Notes: generated from the letters alone by a model not told the origin. A DNA stretch of 64,000 nucleotides from Roseibacterium elongatum DSM 19469 (GCF_000590925.1 NZ_CP004372.1:1407001-1471000), one strand, 5' to 3'; positions 1 through 8,781 are shown, numbered from the stretch's first letter. A program made the numbers and translations.

Positions 1-170
1 ACGAAACTGCGCAGATGCCTGGCATCGCAGGTCGGCGTGAAGGCACCGGGCACCGCGACAAGCACGATGCGCCGGCCCTTGGCCTTGTCGGTCAGCGAGA
101 CCTCTTCCGGTCCGGCCTCGCCCATGCGGACGAAGCGCGCATCGGGCAGTGTATCGCCGATCGCGACCAT
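1..170 (-). CDS. Peroxiredoxin paralogue (partial, runs off window start)
   Basis: Reading from the ATG at 168-170 towards base 1 gives 56 residues of a Prx5-type thiol peroxidase that continue past the window edge. The visible part carries the peroxidatic-cysteine motif PGAFTPTC (Cys about residue 48) and aligns along its whole length with the next gene upstream on the same strand (GDTLPDA, then GPE, then PGAFTPTC). Its start lies 8 bp after that gene's stop, with a GAGG ribosome site that overlaps the stop, so translational coupling is likely. Expected role: reduction of H2O2 or alkyl peroxides in the cytoplasm using glutaredoxin or thioredoxin. The C-terminal half is not visible, so the resolving cysteine and length are unknown. 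Confidence 0.85.
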   Translation of the reverse strand, partial: MVAIGDTLPDARFVRMGEAGPEEVSLTDKAKGRRIVLVAVPGAFTPTCDARHLRSF

Positions 171-178
171 CCCGCGCC

Positions 179-667
179 TCAGATCGCGGACAGCAGCGCT
201 TCGCCGCCCGAGGTTTCGCAGACGCCGGGGTTTTCCTCGGCGTGCAAGACCTTGACCACCCCGTCCTCGACATACATCGCATACCGCCCCGAGCGCGCAA
301 TCAACCCGGCGGGCGGCGCGGTGAAATCCATACCGATGGCGGTGGTAAAGGCGCTTTCGGCATCGCCCAGCATGGTGATGCCGGCCGCGGTTGCGCCTGT
401 GGCCTCGCCCCAGGCGCCCATCACGAAGGGGTCGTTGACCGAGATGCAGATGATCTCGTCAACGCCCTTGGCGTCGAAATCGCCCTTGGTGCGGACAAAA
501 CTGGGCACATGGGCCGAATGGCAGGTGGGGGTAAAGGCACCGGGCACGGCAAAAATCACCACCTTGCGCCCCTTCACCTTGTCGCTCAGCTGAACCTGTT
601 CGGGCCCGTCCGCGCCCATCTGAACCAGCGTTGCATCGGGCAGGGTATCTCCGACGGAAATGGGCAT
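179..667 (-). CDS. Peroxiredoxin, Prx5/AhpC-TSA family
   Basis: 162-residue cytoplasmic thiol peroxidase. The peroxidatic cysteine sits in PGAFTPTC at about residue 49. Further cysteines are at about 74 (IICISV) and 152 (NPGVCE). Length and motif spacing match bacterial and plant type II (Prx5-like) peroxiredoxins, which reduce H2O2 and organic hydroperoxides. No signal peptide is present. It is followed 8 bp downstream on the same strand by a clear paralogue, so this is a tandem duplication expressed as one unit. The opposite-strand flavoprotein starts 86 bp away, and the shared intergenic region would hold both promoters. Family assignment is secure; the preferred reductant cannot be read from the sequence. 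Confidence 0.93.
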   Translation of the reverse strand: MPISVGDTLPDATLVQMGADGPEQVQLSDKVKGRKVVIFAVPGAFTPTCHSAHVPSFVRTKGDFDAKGVDEIICISVNDPFVMGAWGEATGATAAGITMLGDAESAFTTAIGMDFTAPPAGLIARSGRYAMYVEDGVVKVLHAEENPGVCETSGGEALLSAI

Positions 668-753
668 TTGGCGCGTCTCCTTCGCTTGTCTATCCGCACC
701 AGCGGCATATAGGGTCCGCCGCGCAGGACGCCAGTCGCAAAGGGGCAGGGACC

Positions 754-1959
754 ATGGAAAAGATCGTTGTCGTGGGGGCCGGGCAGGCCGGGGCGGCCTG
801 CGTGGCCAAACTGCGATCCGAGGGGTTCGCGGGACAGGTCACCCTGATCGGCGAGGAACATGTGCCGCCCTACCAGCGCCCGCCGCTGTCCAAGGCCTAT
901 CTGCTGGGCGAGATGGCCCTCGAGCGGCTGTTCCTGCGTCCGGAAAGCTATTACGCCGAAAACGGGATCGACCTGATGCTGGACACCCGCGTCGATGCCA
1001 TCGACCGCGCCGACCGAAAGGTGATCGCGGCGGGGCATCCGCTGGATTACGACGCGTTGGTGCTGGCCACGGGGTCGGTGCCGCGCCGCCTGCCCGCCGC
1101 CATCGGGGGCGAATTGCCGGGCGTGCATGTCGTGCGCACCTTGCGCGATGTGGACGAGATGGCCCCAGAAGTGGTCGATGGCCGCCGCGCCCTGATCGTG
1201 GGGGGCGGTTATATCGGGCTGGAGGCCGCCGCCGTCTGCCGCAAGAAGGGGATGGAGGTCACGCTGATCGAAATGGCCGAGCGCATCCTGCAACGCGTGG
1301 CCGCCCCCGAGACCAGTGATTGGTTCCGCGACCTTCATACGCGCCACGATGTGACGATCCGCGAGGGCGTGGGGCTGGAGCGTCTGGTGGGCGAGGATCA
1401 CGTCACCGGCGCCATCCTTGGCGACGGCACCCAGGTGCCGGTGGATCTGGTGATTGTCGGCATCGGGATCACACCGGCGACCACATTGGCCGAGGTGGCG
1501 GGCGTCGAGATCGACAACGGCATCGCCACCGACGTGCAGGGCCGCACCAGCGATCCGGCGATCTGGGCCGCAGGGGATTGCGCCTCGCTGCCGTTTCGCG
1601 GCGACCGTATCCGGCTGGAATCGGTGCAGAACGCCATCGACCAGGCCGAGGTGGTGGCCAAGAACATTCTCGGCGCGGGCGAGGCGTATGACCCGAAGCC
1701 GTGGTTCTGGTCCGACCAGTATGACGTGAAACTCCAGATCGCGGGCCTGAACCGGGGCTACGACCGTGTTGTGGTGCGCGATGGGGACGGGGCGCGGTCG
1801 CATTGGTATTACGCGGGCGAGAGGCTCTTGGCCGTCGATGCGATGAACGATGCGCGCGGCTACATGATCGGCAAGCGTCTGATCGAGGCGGGCAAATCGC
1901 CCGATCCGGCGATCATCGCGGACGCCGCGGCCGATCTGAAACCGTTGCTGAAAGGCTGA
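754..1959 (+). CDS. FAD/NAD(P)H-dependent ferredoxin reductase-like oxidoreductase
   Basis: 401-residue pyridine nucleotide-disulphide oxidoreductase-fold protein of the putidaredoxin/rhodocoxin reductase group. An FAD-binding dinucleotide fold opens the protein (VVVGAGQAGA, residues 4-13), an NAD(P)H fold follows (IVGGGYIGLE, about 147), and the late FAD motif is present (WAAGDCAS, about 270). A reductase C-terminal domain completes it. Such enzymes pass electrons from NAD(P)H to a 2Fe-2S ferredoxin that serves a P450 or dioxygenase, but no ferredoxin or oxygenase gene lies beside it, so its partner is unknown. The ATG at 754 follows an AGGG-type ribosome site. rsmD begins 5 bp after its stop, so the two are probably co-transcribed. 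Confidence 0.88.
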   Translation: MEKIVVVGAGQAGAACVAKLRSEGFAGQVTLIGEEHVPPYQRPPLSKAYLLGEMALERLFLRPESYYAENGIDLMLDTRVDAIDRADRKVIAAGHPLDYDALVLATGSVPRRLPAAIGGELPGVHVVRTLRDVDEMAPEVVDGRRALIVGGGYIGLEAAAVCRKKGMEVTLIEMAERILQRVAAPETSDWFRDLHTRHDVTIREGVGLERLVGEDHVTGAILGDGTQVPVDLVIVGIGITPATTLAEVAGVEIDNGIATDVQGRTSDPAIWAAGDCASLPFRGDRIRLESVQNAIDQAEVVAKNILGAGEAYDPKPWFWSDQYDVKLQIAGLNRGYDRVVVRDGDGARSHWYYAGERLLAVDAMNDARGYMIGKRLIEAGKSPDPAIIADAAADLKPLLKG

Positions 1960-1964
1960 GCGCC

Positions 1965-2534
1965 ATGCGGATCGTGGCCGGGCGTTGGCGTGGCAAGAAA
2001 CTGGCCGAGCTTGGCGCGGGAGACGCGGGCGCGCACCTGCGCCCCACCACCGACCGTGTGCGCGAAAGCCTGTTCAACCTGCTGATGAACGGCAGGCACG
2101 CCGACCCGGTGACCGGCGCGCGCGTGCTGGATCTGTTCGCGGGCACCGGGGCGCTGGGGCTCGAGGCGCTCAGCCGTGGTGCCGCCCATGTCACCTTTGT
2201 CGATGATGGCGGGGCGGCCCGCGCACTGCTGCGCGAAAATATCGGGCTTTGCGCCGCGCAGGGCACGACCAAGGTGTTTCGACGCGATGCGACGACGCTT
2301 GGCGAGAACCGGGGCAAGCCCTTCGATCTGGTTTTTCTCGATCCGCCTTACTCGCAGGGCCTTGGGGATCTTGCAGTGCGCAGCGCGCTGGCCGGTGGCT
2401 GGATCGCGCCGGGGGCCATGATCGTGTGGGAGGAAAACGCCCCGCCCCTGCCGCCCGCGGGCCTGAGCCAGATCGATCAGCGCAGCTATGGCGGCACCAC
2501 CCTGACCCTGCTGCGCGCGGAGGGCACCGCATGA
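1965..2534 (+). CDS. rsmD: 16S rRNA (guanine(966)-N2)-methyltransferase RsmD
   Basis: 189-residue SAM-dependent methyltransferase that modifies G966 of 16S rRNA during 30S assembly. It begins with MRIVAGRWRG, the usual RsmD N-terminus, then has RPTTDRVRES (26-35), the SAM-binding motif VLDLFAGTGALG (54-65) and the N-methyltransferase catalytic tetrad DPPY (126-129). The length is normal for the family. It starts 5 bp after the flavoprotein stop, and its TGA overlaps the ATG of the following HAD phosphatase (ATGA), so it is the middle gene of a short operon. Confidence 0.95.
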   Translation: MRIVAGRWRGKKLAELGAGDAGAHLRPTTDRVRESLFNLLMNGRHADPVTGARVLDLFAGTGALGLEALSRGAAHVTFVDDGGAARALLRENIGLCAAQGTTKVFRRDATTLGENRGKPFDLVFLDPPYSQGLGDLAVRSALAGGWIAPGAMIVWEENAPPLPPAGLSQIDQRSYGGTTLTLLRAEGTA

Positions 2535-3205
2535 CGCCCGATCTTGTCATTTTCGACTGTGACGGCGTGCTGGTCGATAGCGAGCCGCTGTCCAACCGGG
2601 TGCTGGTGGACAACCTCGCGCGTCACGGCCTGACGCTGACGCTGGACCAGGCGATGGGCCTGTTCGTCGGCGGCACGATGGCCGGGGTGGGGGCCAAGGC
2701 CCGCGACCTCGGGGCCGATCTGCCCGATGACTGGGTCGACCGGATCTATGCCGAAACCTACGCCAGGCTGCGCGAGGGGGTGGACCCGATCCCGGGTATT
2801 TCGGCGCTGCTCGACAGGCTCGACGCCGCCGGTCTGCCCTATTGCGTGGCGTCCAACGGCAGCGAGGAAAAGATGGCGATCACGCTGGGCGCGACCGGGT
2901 TGGCACCGCGTTTTGAGGGGCGCCGGTATTCGGCCCATACGCTTGGCACCGCCAAGCCGGACCCGGCGCTGTTCCAGCATGCGGCCCGCGCGTGTGGCGT
3001 CGCGCCAGAGCGCTGCATTGTGGTCGAGGACAGCGCTACGGGGGCCGAGGCCGCCCGCCGCGCCAACATGCCCTGTCTTGGCTATGCGCCCACGGGTGAC
3101 GGGGCGCGTCTGTCGGCGCAGGGGGCGCGGATCATTCGGGATATGGCCGAGATTGCCGCCATGCTCGGTCTTCCCGCCGCGCGTGTGGAACCAGCGCCGA
3201 AATAA
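2531..3205 (+). CDS. HAD-superfamily phosphatase (phosphoglycolate phosphatase / beta-phosphoglucomutase-like)
   Basis: 224-residue cytoplasmic HAD hydrolase, subfamily IA. Motif I is FDCDGVLVDSE with the nucleophile Asp9 and acid/base Asp11. Motif II Ser lies in CVASNGS, motif III Lys in GTAKPDP, and motif IV in VVEDSATGAEAA. The alpha-helical cap between motifs I and II is of the phosphoglycolate phosphatase/YieH kind, which acts on small sugar or nucleotide phosphates; the substrate is not readable. The start codon overlaps the rsmD stop by 4 bp, indicating translational coupling. A hairpin follows the stop within a few bases. Confidence 0.9.
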   Translation: MTPDLVIFDCDGVLVDSEPLSNRVLVDNLARHGLTLTLDQAMGLFVGGTMAGVGAKARDLGADLPDDWVDRIYAETYARLREGVDPIPGISALLDRLDAAGLPYCVASNGSEEKMAITLGATGLAPRFEGRRYSAHTLGTAKPDPALFQHAARACGVAPERCIVVEDSATGAEAARRANMPCLGYAPTGDGARLSAQGARIIRDMAEIAAMLGLPAARVEPAPK

Positions 3206-3206
3206 A

Positions 3207-3234
3207 GAAGGCCGTCCCAAAAGGAACGGCCTTC
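3207..3234. terminator. Bidirectional Rho-independent terminator
   Basis: Perfect 9-bp stem GAAGGCCGT/ACGGCCTTC (3207-3215 with 3226-3234) lies between two convergent genes. On the minus strand the stem is followed by a T-rich tract (TTTATTT), so it best serves the dctP-like gene. The plus-strand side lacks a U tract but may still act for the HAD gene. Confidence 0.7.
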
Positions 3235-3265
3235 CCACTCGTTACGAAAACACTCGTAAAGTGGA

Positions 3266-4342
3266 CTATTCCGCCAGGGGCACCGTGCCGGTGCCGGTTT
3301 CCTCTGCAACGTAGCGGCGAACCGAGTCGACCAGCGCCGCCCCGCGAGGCCCCGTGCCGTGACCTCTTCGATCCAGGCCTGCGTCACCTCTTCGCCGAGG
3401 GCGCGGATCCTGGGCGGTCACGTCTTCGGACAAAGTCGCGATCTCGTTGCCGGCCGCTTCCATCGCGGCGCGGCCTTCGGCATCGCCGATATCATGGGCG
3501 CGCCCGGCCCATGCGCTGGCCATCATGCCGGAATTGGCGTCGATCACCGCGCGCAGGTCCTCGGGCAGCCCCTCGTAGACGTCGCGGTTCATAGCCCAGA
3601 TGAAATAGAGGTTGTAGAGCGACCGGTCGCCGGCCACGTCGGTATGGCTTTGCACCAGTTCGTCCAGCCGCAGCGACGGCGACATCTCCCACGTGATCAC
3701 GCCGCCATCCACAACTCCGCGCGCCAGCGCCTCGGGGAAGGCGGGCACGGGCATGCCCACCGGCGTCGCCCCAAGGCGCTCCAGCAATAGCGTCGCCGGC
3801 CGCGAGGGCCCGCGCAGGCGCAGCCCGTCAAGATCCGCGATGTCCTCGATGGCGGGGCCGTTCACATGCATCAGGCCGCGCCCGTGCATATGCGCCGCGA
3901 TCAGGTGCACATCGGCGAAATCGTCCATCAGGTATTCCTGCGTGAAGCGCCAGGCGGCACGGCTGGCCTCTTCGCCGGATTTCGTCACCATGAAGGGCAG
4001 CTCCAGCGCCTCGGCCTCGGGGAACCGGCCCGGCTGATAGCCGGGAATCACCCAGCCACCATCGATCGCCCCGTCGCGGATCAGGTCATACTGGCTGGGG
4101 GCGGCGCCTCCCAATTGCATGAACGGGTAGATCTCGACCGCGATGCGGCCGCCCGACTGATCCTCGATCGCCTGCGCCCAAGGCTCCATGAAATGGCTGG
4201 GGTTCGCCGAGAGCGGCGAGACGAAATGCTGGAACCGCAGGGTAACCTCGGGGTCTGCGTCCTGCGCGGCGACGGGTCCGGCCAAAGGCAGCACGCCTGC
4301 AAGCGCCGAAGCAAGGATCAAGGCGGTAAGACGGGGCAGCAT
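3266..4342 (-). CDS. TRAP transporter substrate-binding protein, DctP family (two compensating frameshifts near the C-terminus)
   Basis: About 358 residues. A signal peptide (hydrophobic stretch to about residue 26, cleavage near VAA) marks a periplasmic solute receptor, and the body has DctP-type features such as a conserved Arg in GLRLRGPSRP and the GVVDGG segment. The ATG at 4342 is chosen because GGGAGG lies about 10 bp upstream; the ATG at 4360 has none. Residues coded by about 3345-3410 are out of frame. The +1 frame there reads IRALGEEVTQAWIEEVTARG, the expected helix, so one extra base near 3409 and one missing C in the run 3340-3343 cancel out. Normal membrane partners (DctQ, DctM) are absent, so it is an orphan receptor; the ligand is unknown. 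Confidence 0.8.
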   Translation of the reverse strand: MLPRLTALILASALAGVLPLAGPVAAQDADPEVTLRFQHFVSPLSANPSHFMEPWAQAIEDQSGGRIAVEIYPFMQLGGAAPSQYDLIRDGAIDGGWVIPGYQPGRFPEAEALELPFMVTKSGEEASRAAWRFTQEYLMDDFADVHLIAAHMHGRGLMHVNGPAIEDIADLDGLRLRGPSRPATLLLERLGATPVGMPVPAFPEALARGVVDGGVITWEMSPSLRLDELVQSHTDVAGDRSLYNLYFIWAMNRDVYEGLPEDLRAVIDANSGMMASAWAGRAHDIGDAEGRAAMEAAGNEIATLSEDVTAQDPRPRRRGDAGLDRRGHGTGPRGAALVDSVRRYVAEETGTGTVPLAE

Positions 4343-4539
4343 GCGTGCCAACCCTCCCATATCAGGATTTTTCGCATCACGTCTTAGCCAAAGACGTTTT
4401 CCAACTTAAGGGGAATTTGTCGAGATGCGACACAGCGAACAGCGCACCACATCTGGCAGGGCTTGTTAACCAAACCGCAATATGGGACGCTTATCGGCAA
4501 TCGAGCAGACCCCAAAAAAACACAGGCCCCCGCACATCC

Positions 4540-6597
4540 ATGCTGGAGACCCGCCCAGACGCATCCGCCCTCCTCTCGCAGGTCTTTGGCTTTCCGGGGT
4601 TCCGCCCCGGCCAGGAAGAGATCGTCGGCGCCGTCGCCGCGGGCCATAACGTGTTGGCCATCATGCCGACGGGGGGCGGCAAATCCTTGTGCTTTCAGTT
4701 GCCCGCGCTGATGCGGACGGGCGTCACCGTGGTCATTTCGCCCCTCATTGCGCTGATGCGCGATCAGGTGCGCGGCTTGCGCGAACTGGGGGTCGAGGCC
4801 GGCGCGCTGACCTCGGGCAACACACCGGAAGAAACCGATGCCGTGTGGCAAGCCCTTGATGAGGGGCGGCTGAAGCTTCTCTATATCGCGCCCGAGCGGC
4901 TTGCCTCGTCGGGGGCCGAACGTCTGCTGACCCGCGCGGGGGTGTCACTGATCGCCGTGGACGAGGCCCATTGCGTCAGCCAGTGGGGCCATGATTTCCG
5001 CCCCGACTACCTGCGCATCGGGGCGCTGCGGCGGGCGCTGGGCGTGCCGCTGGCCGCCTTTACCGCCACCGCCGACGCTGAAACGCGGGCCGAAATCGTC
5101 AATCGCCTGTTCGACGGTGCGCCGCCCGAAACCTTTCTGCGCGGCTTTGACCGCCCGAACCTGTCGCTGGCCTTCGAGGTCAAGAACCAGCCGCGTCAGC
5201 AAATCCTCAGCTATGCCGCCGCCCGCAAGGGCCAGTCCGGCATCGTCTATTGCGGCACCCGCGCCAAGACCGAGGCGTTGGCGGCCGCATTGCGCGAGGC
5301 GGGGCATTCGGCCTGTCACTATCACGGCGGGATGGAGGCACAGGACCGTCGCCATGTGGAACACCGCTTCGCGACCGAGGACGGGCTGATCGTGGTCGCC
5401 ACCGTCGCCTTCGGCATGGGGGTGGACAAGCCCGATATTCGCTGGGTGGCGCAGGCCGATCTGCCCAAAAGCATCGAAGCCTACTACCAGGAGATCGGGC
5501 GCGCCGGCCGCGATGGCGCACCGGCCGATACGCTCACGCTCTATGGGCCCGACGATATCCGGTTTCGCCGCCAGCAGATCGACGAGGGCCTGGCCCCGCC
5601 GGAACGCAAGGCCGCCGATCACGCGCGCCTGAACGCCCTTCTGGGTCTGGCCGAGGCGATCACCTGCCGCCGTCAGAAGCTGCTGGGGTATTTCGGCGAA
5701 GAGGCGCAGCCCTGCGGCAACTGCGATCTGTGCACCCAAGCGCCCGAGACCTTCGATGCCACGACCGCCGTGCGCAAGGCGCTCAGCGCCATTCTGCGGA
5801 CGGGCGAGTATTTCGGCACCGGCCACCTGATCGACATTCTGCTGGGAAACCCCACCGACAAGGTGCAGGCCCGTGGCCATGATCGTTTGCCGACCTTCGG
5901 CGTGGGCACGGATTTCAACCGGCGGGGATGGCAGGCCGTGTTTCGCCAGATGATGGGTCATGATCTGGTGCGCCCCGATCCGGCACGGCACGGCGCGCTG
6001 CGCATGACCGAGGCGGCGCGCCCGATCCTCAAGGGCGAGGCCGAGATCACGCTGCGCCGCGACACCATCGCGAAATCCGCCAGCCGCCGCCCCGCCGCCC
6101 GGATGCTGGTCTCCGACGAGGACGCGCCGCTCTTGTCCGCGCTCAAGGCCAAGCGCCGCGCCCTGGCCGAGGCGGCGCGCGTTCCGGCCTATGTCATATT
6201 TACCGACCGCACCTTGATCGAAATGGCCGAGACACGCCCGCAGACGCTGGACGACGTGGCGCGGATCTCGGGCGTCGGCGCGACCAAGCTGGAGCGCTAC
6301 GGGGATGCGTTTCTGGGCGTCATCACCGGCGAGGCCGCAGCCCCCCTGCACCCCGCCCGGCGCAAGCTGGCAGGGCGCGCGGCCGGATCCCTCTATGATC
6401 GGCTGCTGGCCGTGCAGACCGATCTGGCGCGTGGCGATACGGGCCTCGACAAGCCACTGTCCTGTTCGCCGGCGCAATTGGCGAAACTGGCCGATCTGCG
6501 CCCCAGCGACAGGTCCACGGTCGAGCGTCTGTTGGGCGAACGTCGTGCCGAGCGCTACGCCGATGCCTTTCTCGATGTGCTGCGCGAGGCTGGATAA
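4540..6597 (+). CDS. recQ: ATP-dependent DNA helicase RecQ
   Basis: 685-residue 3'-5' superfamily 2 helicase for recombination and replication-fork repair. Motif I GGGKSLCFQLPA, the DEAH box in DEAHCVSQWGHDFRPDY and motif VI YYQEIGRAGRDG are intact. The RecQ-C-terminal zinc site is seen as CRR...C GNCDLC, followed by a winged helix. The tail carries an HRDC domain (around KAKRRALAEAARVPAYVIF) and a second HRDC-like repeat at the extreme C-terminus. An in-frame upstream region exists, but the ATG at 4540 gives the usual N-terminus. It faces away from the dctP-like gene across about 200 bp and stands alone as a transcription unit. Confidence 0.95.
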   Translation: MLETRPDASALLSQVFGFPGFRPGQEEIVGAVAAGHNVLAIMPTGGGKSLCFQLPALMRTGVTVVISPLIALMRDQVRGLRELGVEAGALTSGNTPEETDAVWQALDEGRLKLLYIAPERLASSGAERLLTRAGVSLIAVDEAHCVSQWGHDFRPDYLRIGALRRALGVPLAAFTATADAETRAEIVNRLFDGAPPETFLRGFDRPNLSLAFEVKNQPRQQILSYAAARKGQSGIVYCGTRAKTEALAAALREAGHSACHYHGGMEAQDRRHVEHRFATEDGLIVVATVAFGMGVDKPDIRWVAQADLPKSIEAYYQEIGRAGRDGAPADTLTLYGPDDIRFRRQQIDEGLAPPERKAADHARLNALLGLAEAITCRRQKLLGYFGEEAQPCGNCDLCTQAPETFDATTAVRKALSAILRTGEYFGTGHLIDILLGNPTDKVQARGHDRLPTFGVGTDFNRRGWQAVFRQMMGHDLVRPDPARHGALRMTEAARPILKGEAEITLRRDTIAKSASRRPAARMLVSDEDAPLLSALKAKRRALAEAARVPAYVIFTDRTLIEMAETRPQTLDDVARISGVGATKLERYGDAFLGVITGEAAAPLHPARRKLAGRAAGSLYDRLLAVQTDLARGDTGLDKPLSCSPAQLAKLADLRPSDRSTVERLLGERRAERYADAFLDVLREAG

Positions 6598-6658
6598 CCC
6601 CGCACCGCCGCCTTACATCCCCCCAGAATCACCCCAAGACCGCCTCGGAGGATCGCCC

Positions 6659-7435
6659 ATGCTGACCGTCATTTCCCCTGCGAAACGTCTCGATTGGGCG
6701 CCCCGCAAAGCTGAAATGACCACGCCTGTCTTCCAGGATCAGGCCGATGACCTGGCTGATGTCGCGCGCGGCCTTTCGGTTGGCGAGTTGCAAAAGCTGA
6801 TGAGCATTTCCGAGGATCTGGCCAAGCTGAACGCTGAACGCTTTGCGCGCTATTCCGAAGAGCCTGAAGATCTGCGCCCCGCGGCGCTGGCCTTTGCGGG
6901 CGACACCTATGCCGGACTGGAGGCGACCAGCCTCGACGCCGACGATCTGCGCTTTGCCCAGGATCGTTTGCGCATTCTCTCGGGGCTTTACGGGGTGCTG
7001 CGTCCGCTCGACGCGATGCGCCCCTACCGTCTGGAAATGGGAACGCGGCTGGCCACGCCGCGCGGCAAGACGCTCTATGATTGGTGGGGCGACCGCATTG
7101 CCGAGGCGCTTAATGCACAGGCCAGGGCGCTGGGCACCGACACGCTGATAAATTGCGCCTCGGTCGAATACTTCACGGCCGCCGACCGTGCGGCCCTGAC
7201 GCTCAAGGTCATCACTCCGGTCTTTCTCGAAGACAAGCCCGGCGGTCCCAAGATCGTCAGCTTCTATGCGAAAAAGGCGCGCGGCGCGATGGCCCGGTTC
7301 ATCACCGAACGCCGCCTGACCGATCCTGCCGGGATTGTCGAGTTCGACCTTGGCGGCTACCGCCACGCGCCCGAGCTCAGCCAGCCGGACAAACCGGCCT
7401 TTTTGCGCGCTGAAGCCAGCGCAAAGGCAGCCTGA
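6659..7435 (+). CDS. yaaA: Peroxide stress protein YaaA (DUF328/UPF0246)
   Basis: 258-residue YaaA-family protein, starting MLTVISPAKRLDW. Conserved YaaA blocks are visible: FSGDTYAGL-like FAGDTYAGLEA, RILSGLYGVLRPLD, PYRLEMGTRL, LINCASVEYF and FYAKKARGAMARFI. In Escherichia coli the protein limits intracellular iron and DNA damage during H2O2 stress, is under OxyR control and binds DNA. A strong GGAGG site lies 8 bp before the ATG. It follows recQ by about 60 bp and may be co-transcribed with it, which would link two genome-protection functions. Confidence 0.92.
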   Translation: MLTVISPAKRLDWAPRKAEMTTPVFQDQADDLADVARGLSVGELQKLMSISEDLAKLNAERFARYSEEPEDLRPAALAFAGDTYAGLEATSLDADDLRFAQDRLRILSGLYGVLRPLDAMRPYRLEMGTRLATPRGKTLYDWWGDRIAEALNAQARALGTDTLINCASVEYFTAADRAALTLKVITPVFLEDKPGGPKIVSFYAKKARGAMARFITERRLTDPAGIVEFDLGGYRHAPELSQPDKPAFLRAEASAKAA

Positions 7436-7504
7436 ACCGGCCGGCCCATCGCCCGACCCGCTCGCGCCCGGCCCTGCTCAGCTTGGCAGAAAACCTCCGG
7501 GGGT

Positions 7505-7524
7505 TTGGGGGGCAGCGCCCCCAA
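7505..7524. terminator. GC-rich hairpin between convergent genes
   Basis: Stem TTGGGGG/CCCCCAA (7505-7511 with 7518-7524) with a 6-nt loop sits in the 98-bp gap between convergent yaaA and the DUF1244 gene. No clear U tract follows on either side, so terminator function is inferred from position. Confidence 0.45.
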
Positions 7525-7533
7525 GGGTGGCGC

Positions 7534-7830
7534 TCAGTGATCCGGGTGCGATTTCGCAAAGGCGGCTTTCTGCTCGGCGCTCGCCTCGGTCTGGTACTTG
7601 GCTTTCCACTCCGTGTAGGGCTCGCCATAGACCACCTCGCGGGCTTCTTCCTTGCCCATGTCGATGCCGCGCTCGACAGCGGCTTCCTGATACCAGCGGC
7701 TCAGGCAGTTTCGACAGAACCCCGACAGGGTCATCAGGTCGATATTCTGCACGTCCTTCCGTTCATCGAGGTGTTGCAGCAGCCGGCGAAAGGCGGCGGC
7801 TTCCAGCTCGGTTCTCGTCTTGTCGTCCAT
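7534..7830 (-). CDS. DUF1244 family protein
   Basis: 98-residue cytoplasmic protein of the DUF1244 family, common in alpha- and gammaproteobacteria and of unknown biochemical role. The family core is visible: FRRLLQHLDERKDVQN, then LSGFCRNCLSRWY with a CxxC pair, then GIDMGKEEAREVVYG. The CxxC may bind metal, but that is inference. It lies 22 bp downstream of the N-formylglutamate amidohydrolase gene on the same strand, so the two probably form an operon. Confidence 0.88.
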   Translation of the reverse strand: MDDKTRTELEAAAFRRLLQHLDERKDVQNIDLMTLSGFCRNCLSRWYQEAAVERGIDMGKEEAREVVYGEPYTEWKAKYQTEASAEQKAAFAKSHPDH

Positions 7831-7852
7831 GTCGCGTGTCCTCCCTTTGGAT

Positions 7853-8590
7853 TCAGACCTCGGAAATCTTCAACGCGGCGTCAAGCATGGGGGCCAGCCT
7901 TGCGCCCCAAGCCACCTGATCGGCCTCTTGCGCGATCAGGTCGTTGCGCAGCTCGATCAGTACATGCGGCCGGCCCGGTTGCACGCCGTGACGGTCCAGC
8001 GCGTCGTTGGGCAGATGCCCGGAATAGGGCGCGTTGTCGCCGACGCACAGGTCGGGATCGTCGTTCAGCCGCGCCAAGAGCGGCAGGGCCAGGCGCGTAT
8101 CCCCGGCATAAAGGACACCCACATGCCACGGGCGTGCTGCGTGCCCGCGCAGTTGTCGCGTGAAGGAATGGATCGACACGATCACCGGGTCCGTGCGCGC
8201 CGCAAGCAGCCCCTCGAGCGCGCGATGGTAGGGTCGATGAAACAGGTCCAGCCGCCGTTCGATCTCGGCGGCTTCGGCGTGCCGGTTCGCGGGAATGATC
8301 GACCCGTCATAGATCTTCATCAGCAGGGTCGGATCGTCCTCGCCCCGGTTGGGGTCGATCACCAGGCGCGAGAAATCCGACAGGATCACCGGGGCGTTCA
8401 GCGCTGCAGCCAGGCTGCGCGCCACACCCGCCGCGCCGACATCATAGGCGATGTGTCGGGCCATGTCCTCGGGCGGCAGGCCCAGATCGCCGTTTGCCAC
8501 CTCGGGCGGGACGCGATTCGAAGCATGGTCGCAGGTCACGACCCAGCGGCTGTCCCGGTCGCTGCCTTCGATATGAAACGGGGCGGTCAC
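7853..8590 (-). CDS. N-formylglutamate amidohydrolase family protein
   Basis: 245-residue zinc-type amidohydrolase-like protein. Family blocks are visible: VVTCDHASNRVPP near residue 17 with putative metal-binding Asp/His, SRLVIDPNR, VSIHSFTRQ, and ALPLLARL. HutG-type members hydrolyse N-formyl-L-glutamate in histidine breakdown, but no hut genes are nearby, so the true substrate may differ. No signal peptide. The stop lies 22 bp from the start of the DUF1244 gene. Divergent from pyruvate kinase across about 190 bp. Confidence 0.87.
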   Translation of the reverse strand: MTAPFHIEGSDRDSRWVVTCDHASNRVPPEVANGDLGLPPEDMARHIAYDVGAAGVARSLAAALNAPVILSDFSRLVIDPNRGEDDPTLLMKIYDGSIIPANRHAEAAEIERRLDLFHRPYHRALEGLLAARTDPVIVSIHSFTRQLRGHAARPWHVGVLYAGDTRLALPLLARLNDDPDLCVGDNAPYSGHLPNDALDRHGVQPGRPHVLIELRNDLIAQEADQVAWGARLAPMLDAALKISEV

Positions 8591-8781
8591 CTGTCTGTCA
8601 TCCTCGCGTCATTCGCCTTGGGCACTTAGAACGTGGCGGACAAAAGCGCCAGAGGGCGCCAAGGCTGCCAGCTTGTCCTGCGGCCTCTTTTGCGCCAAGA
8701 GAGGCGCAAGGCGCGGATGTGAGCGCAAACATAGCCCTGTGAGGGTCGAGAATAACGAGCACCAAGGGGGGCATCAGGCCC

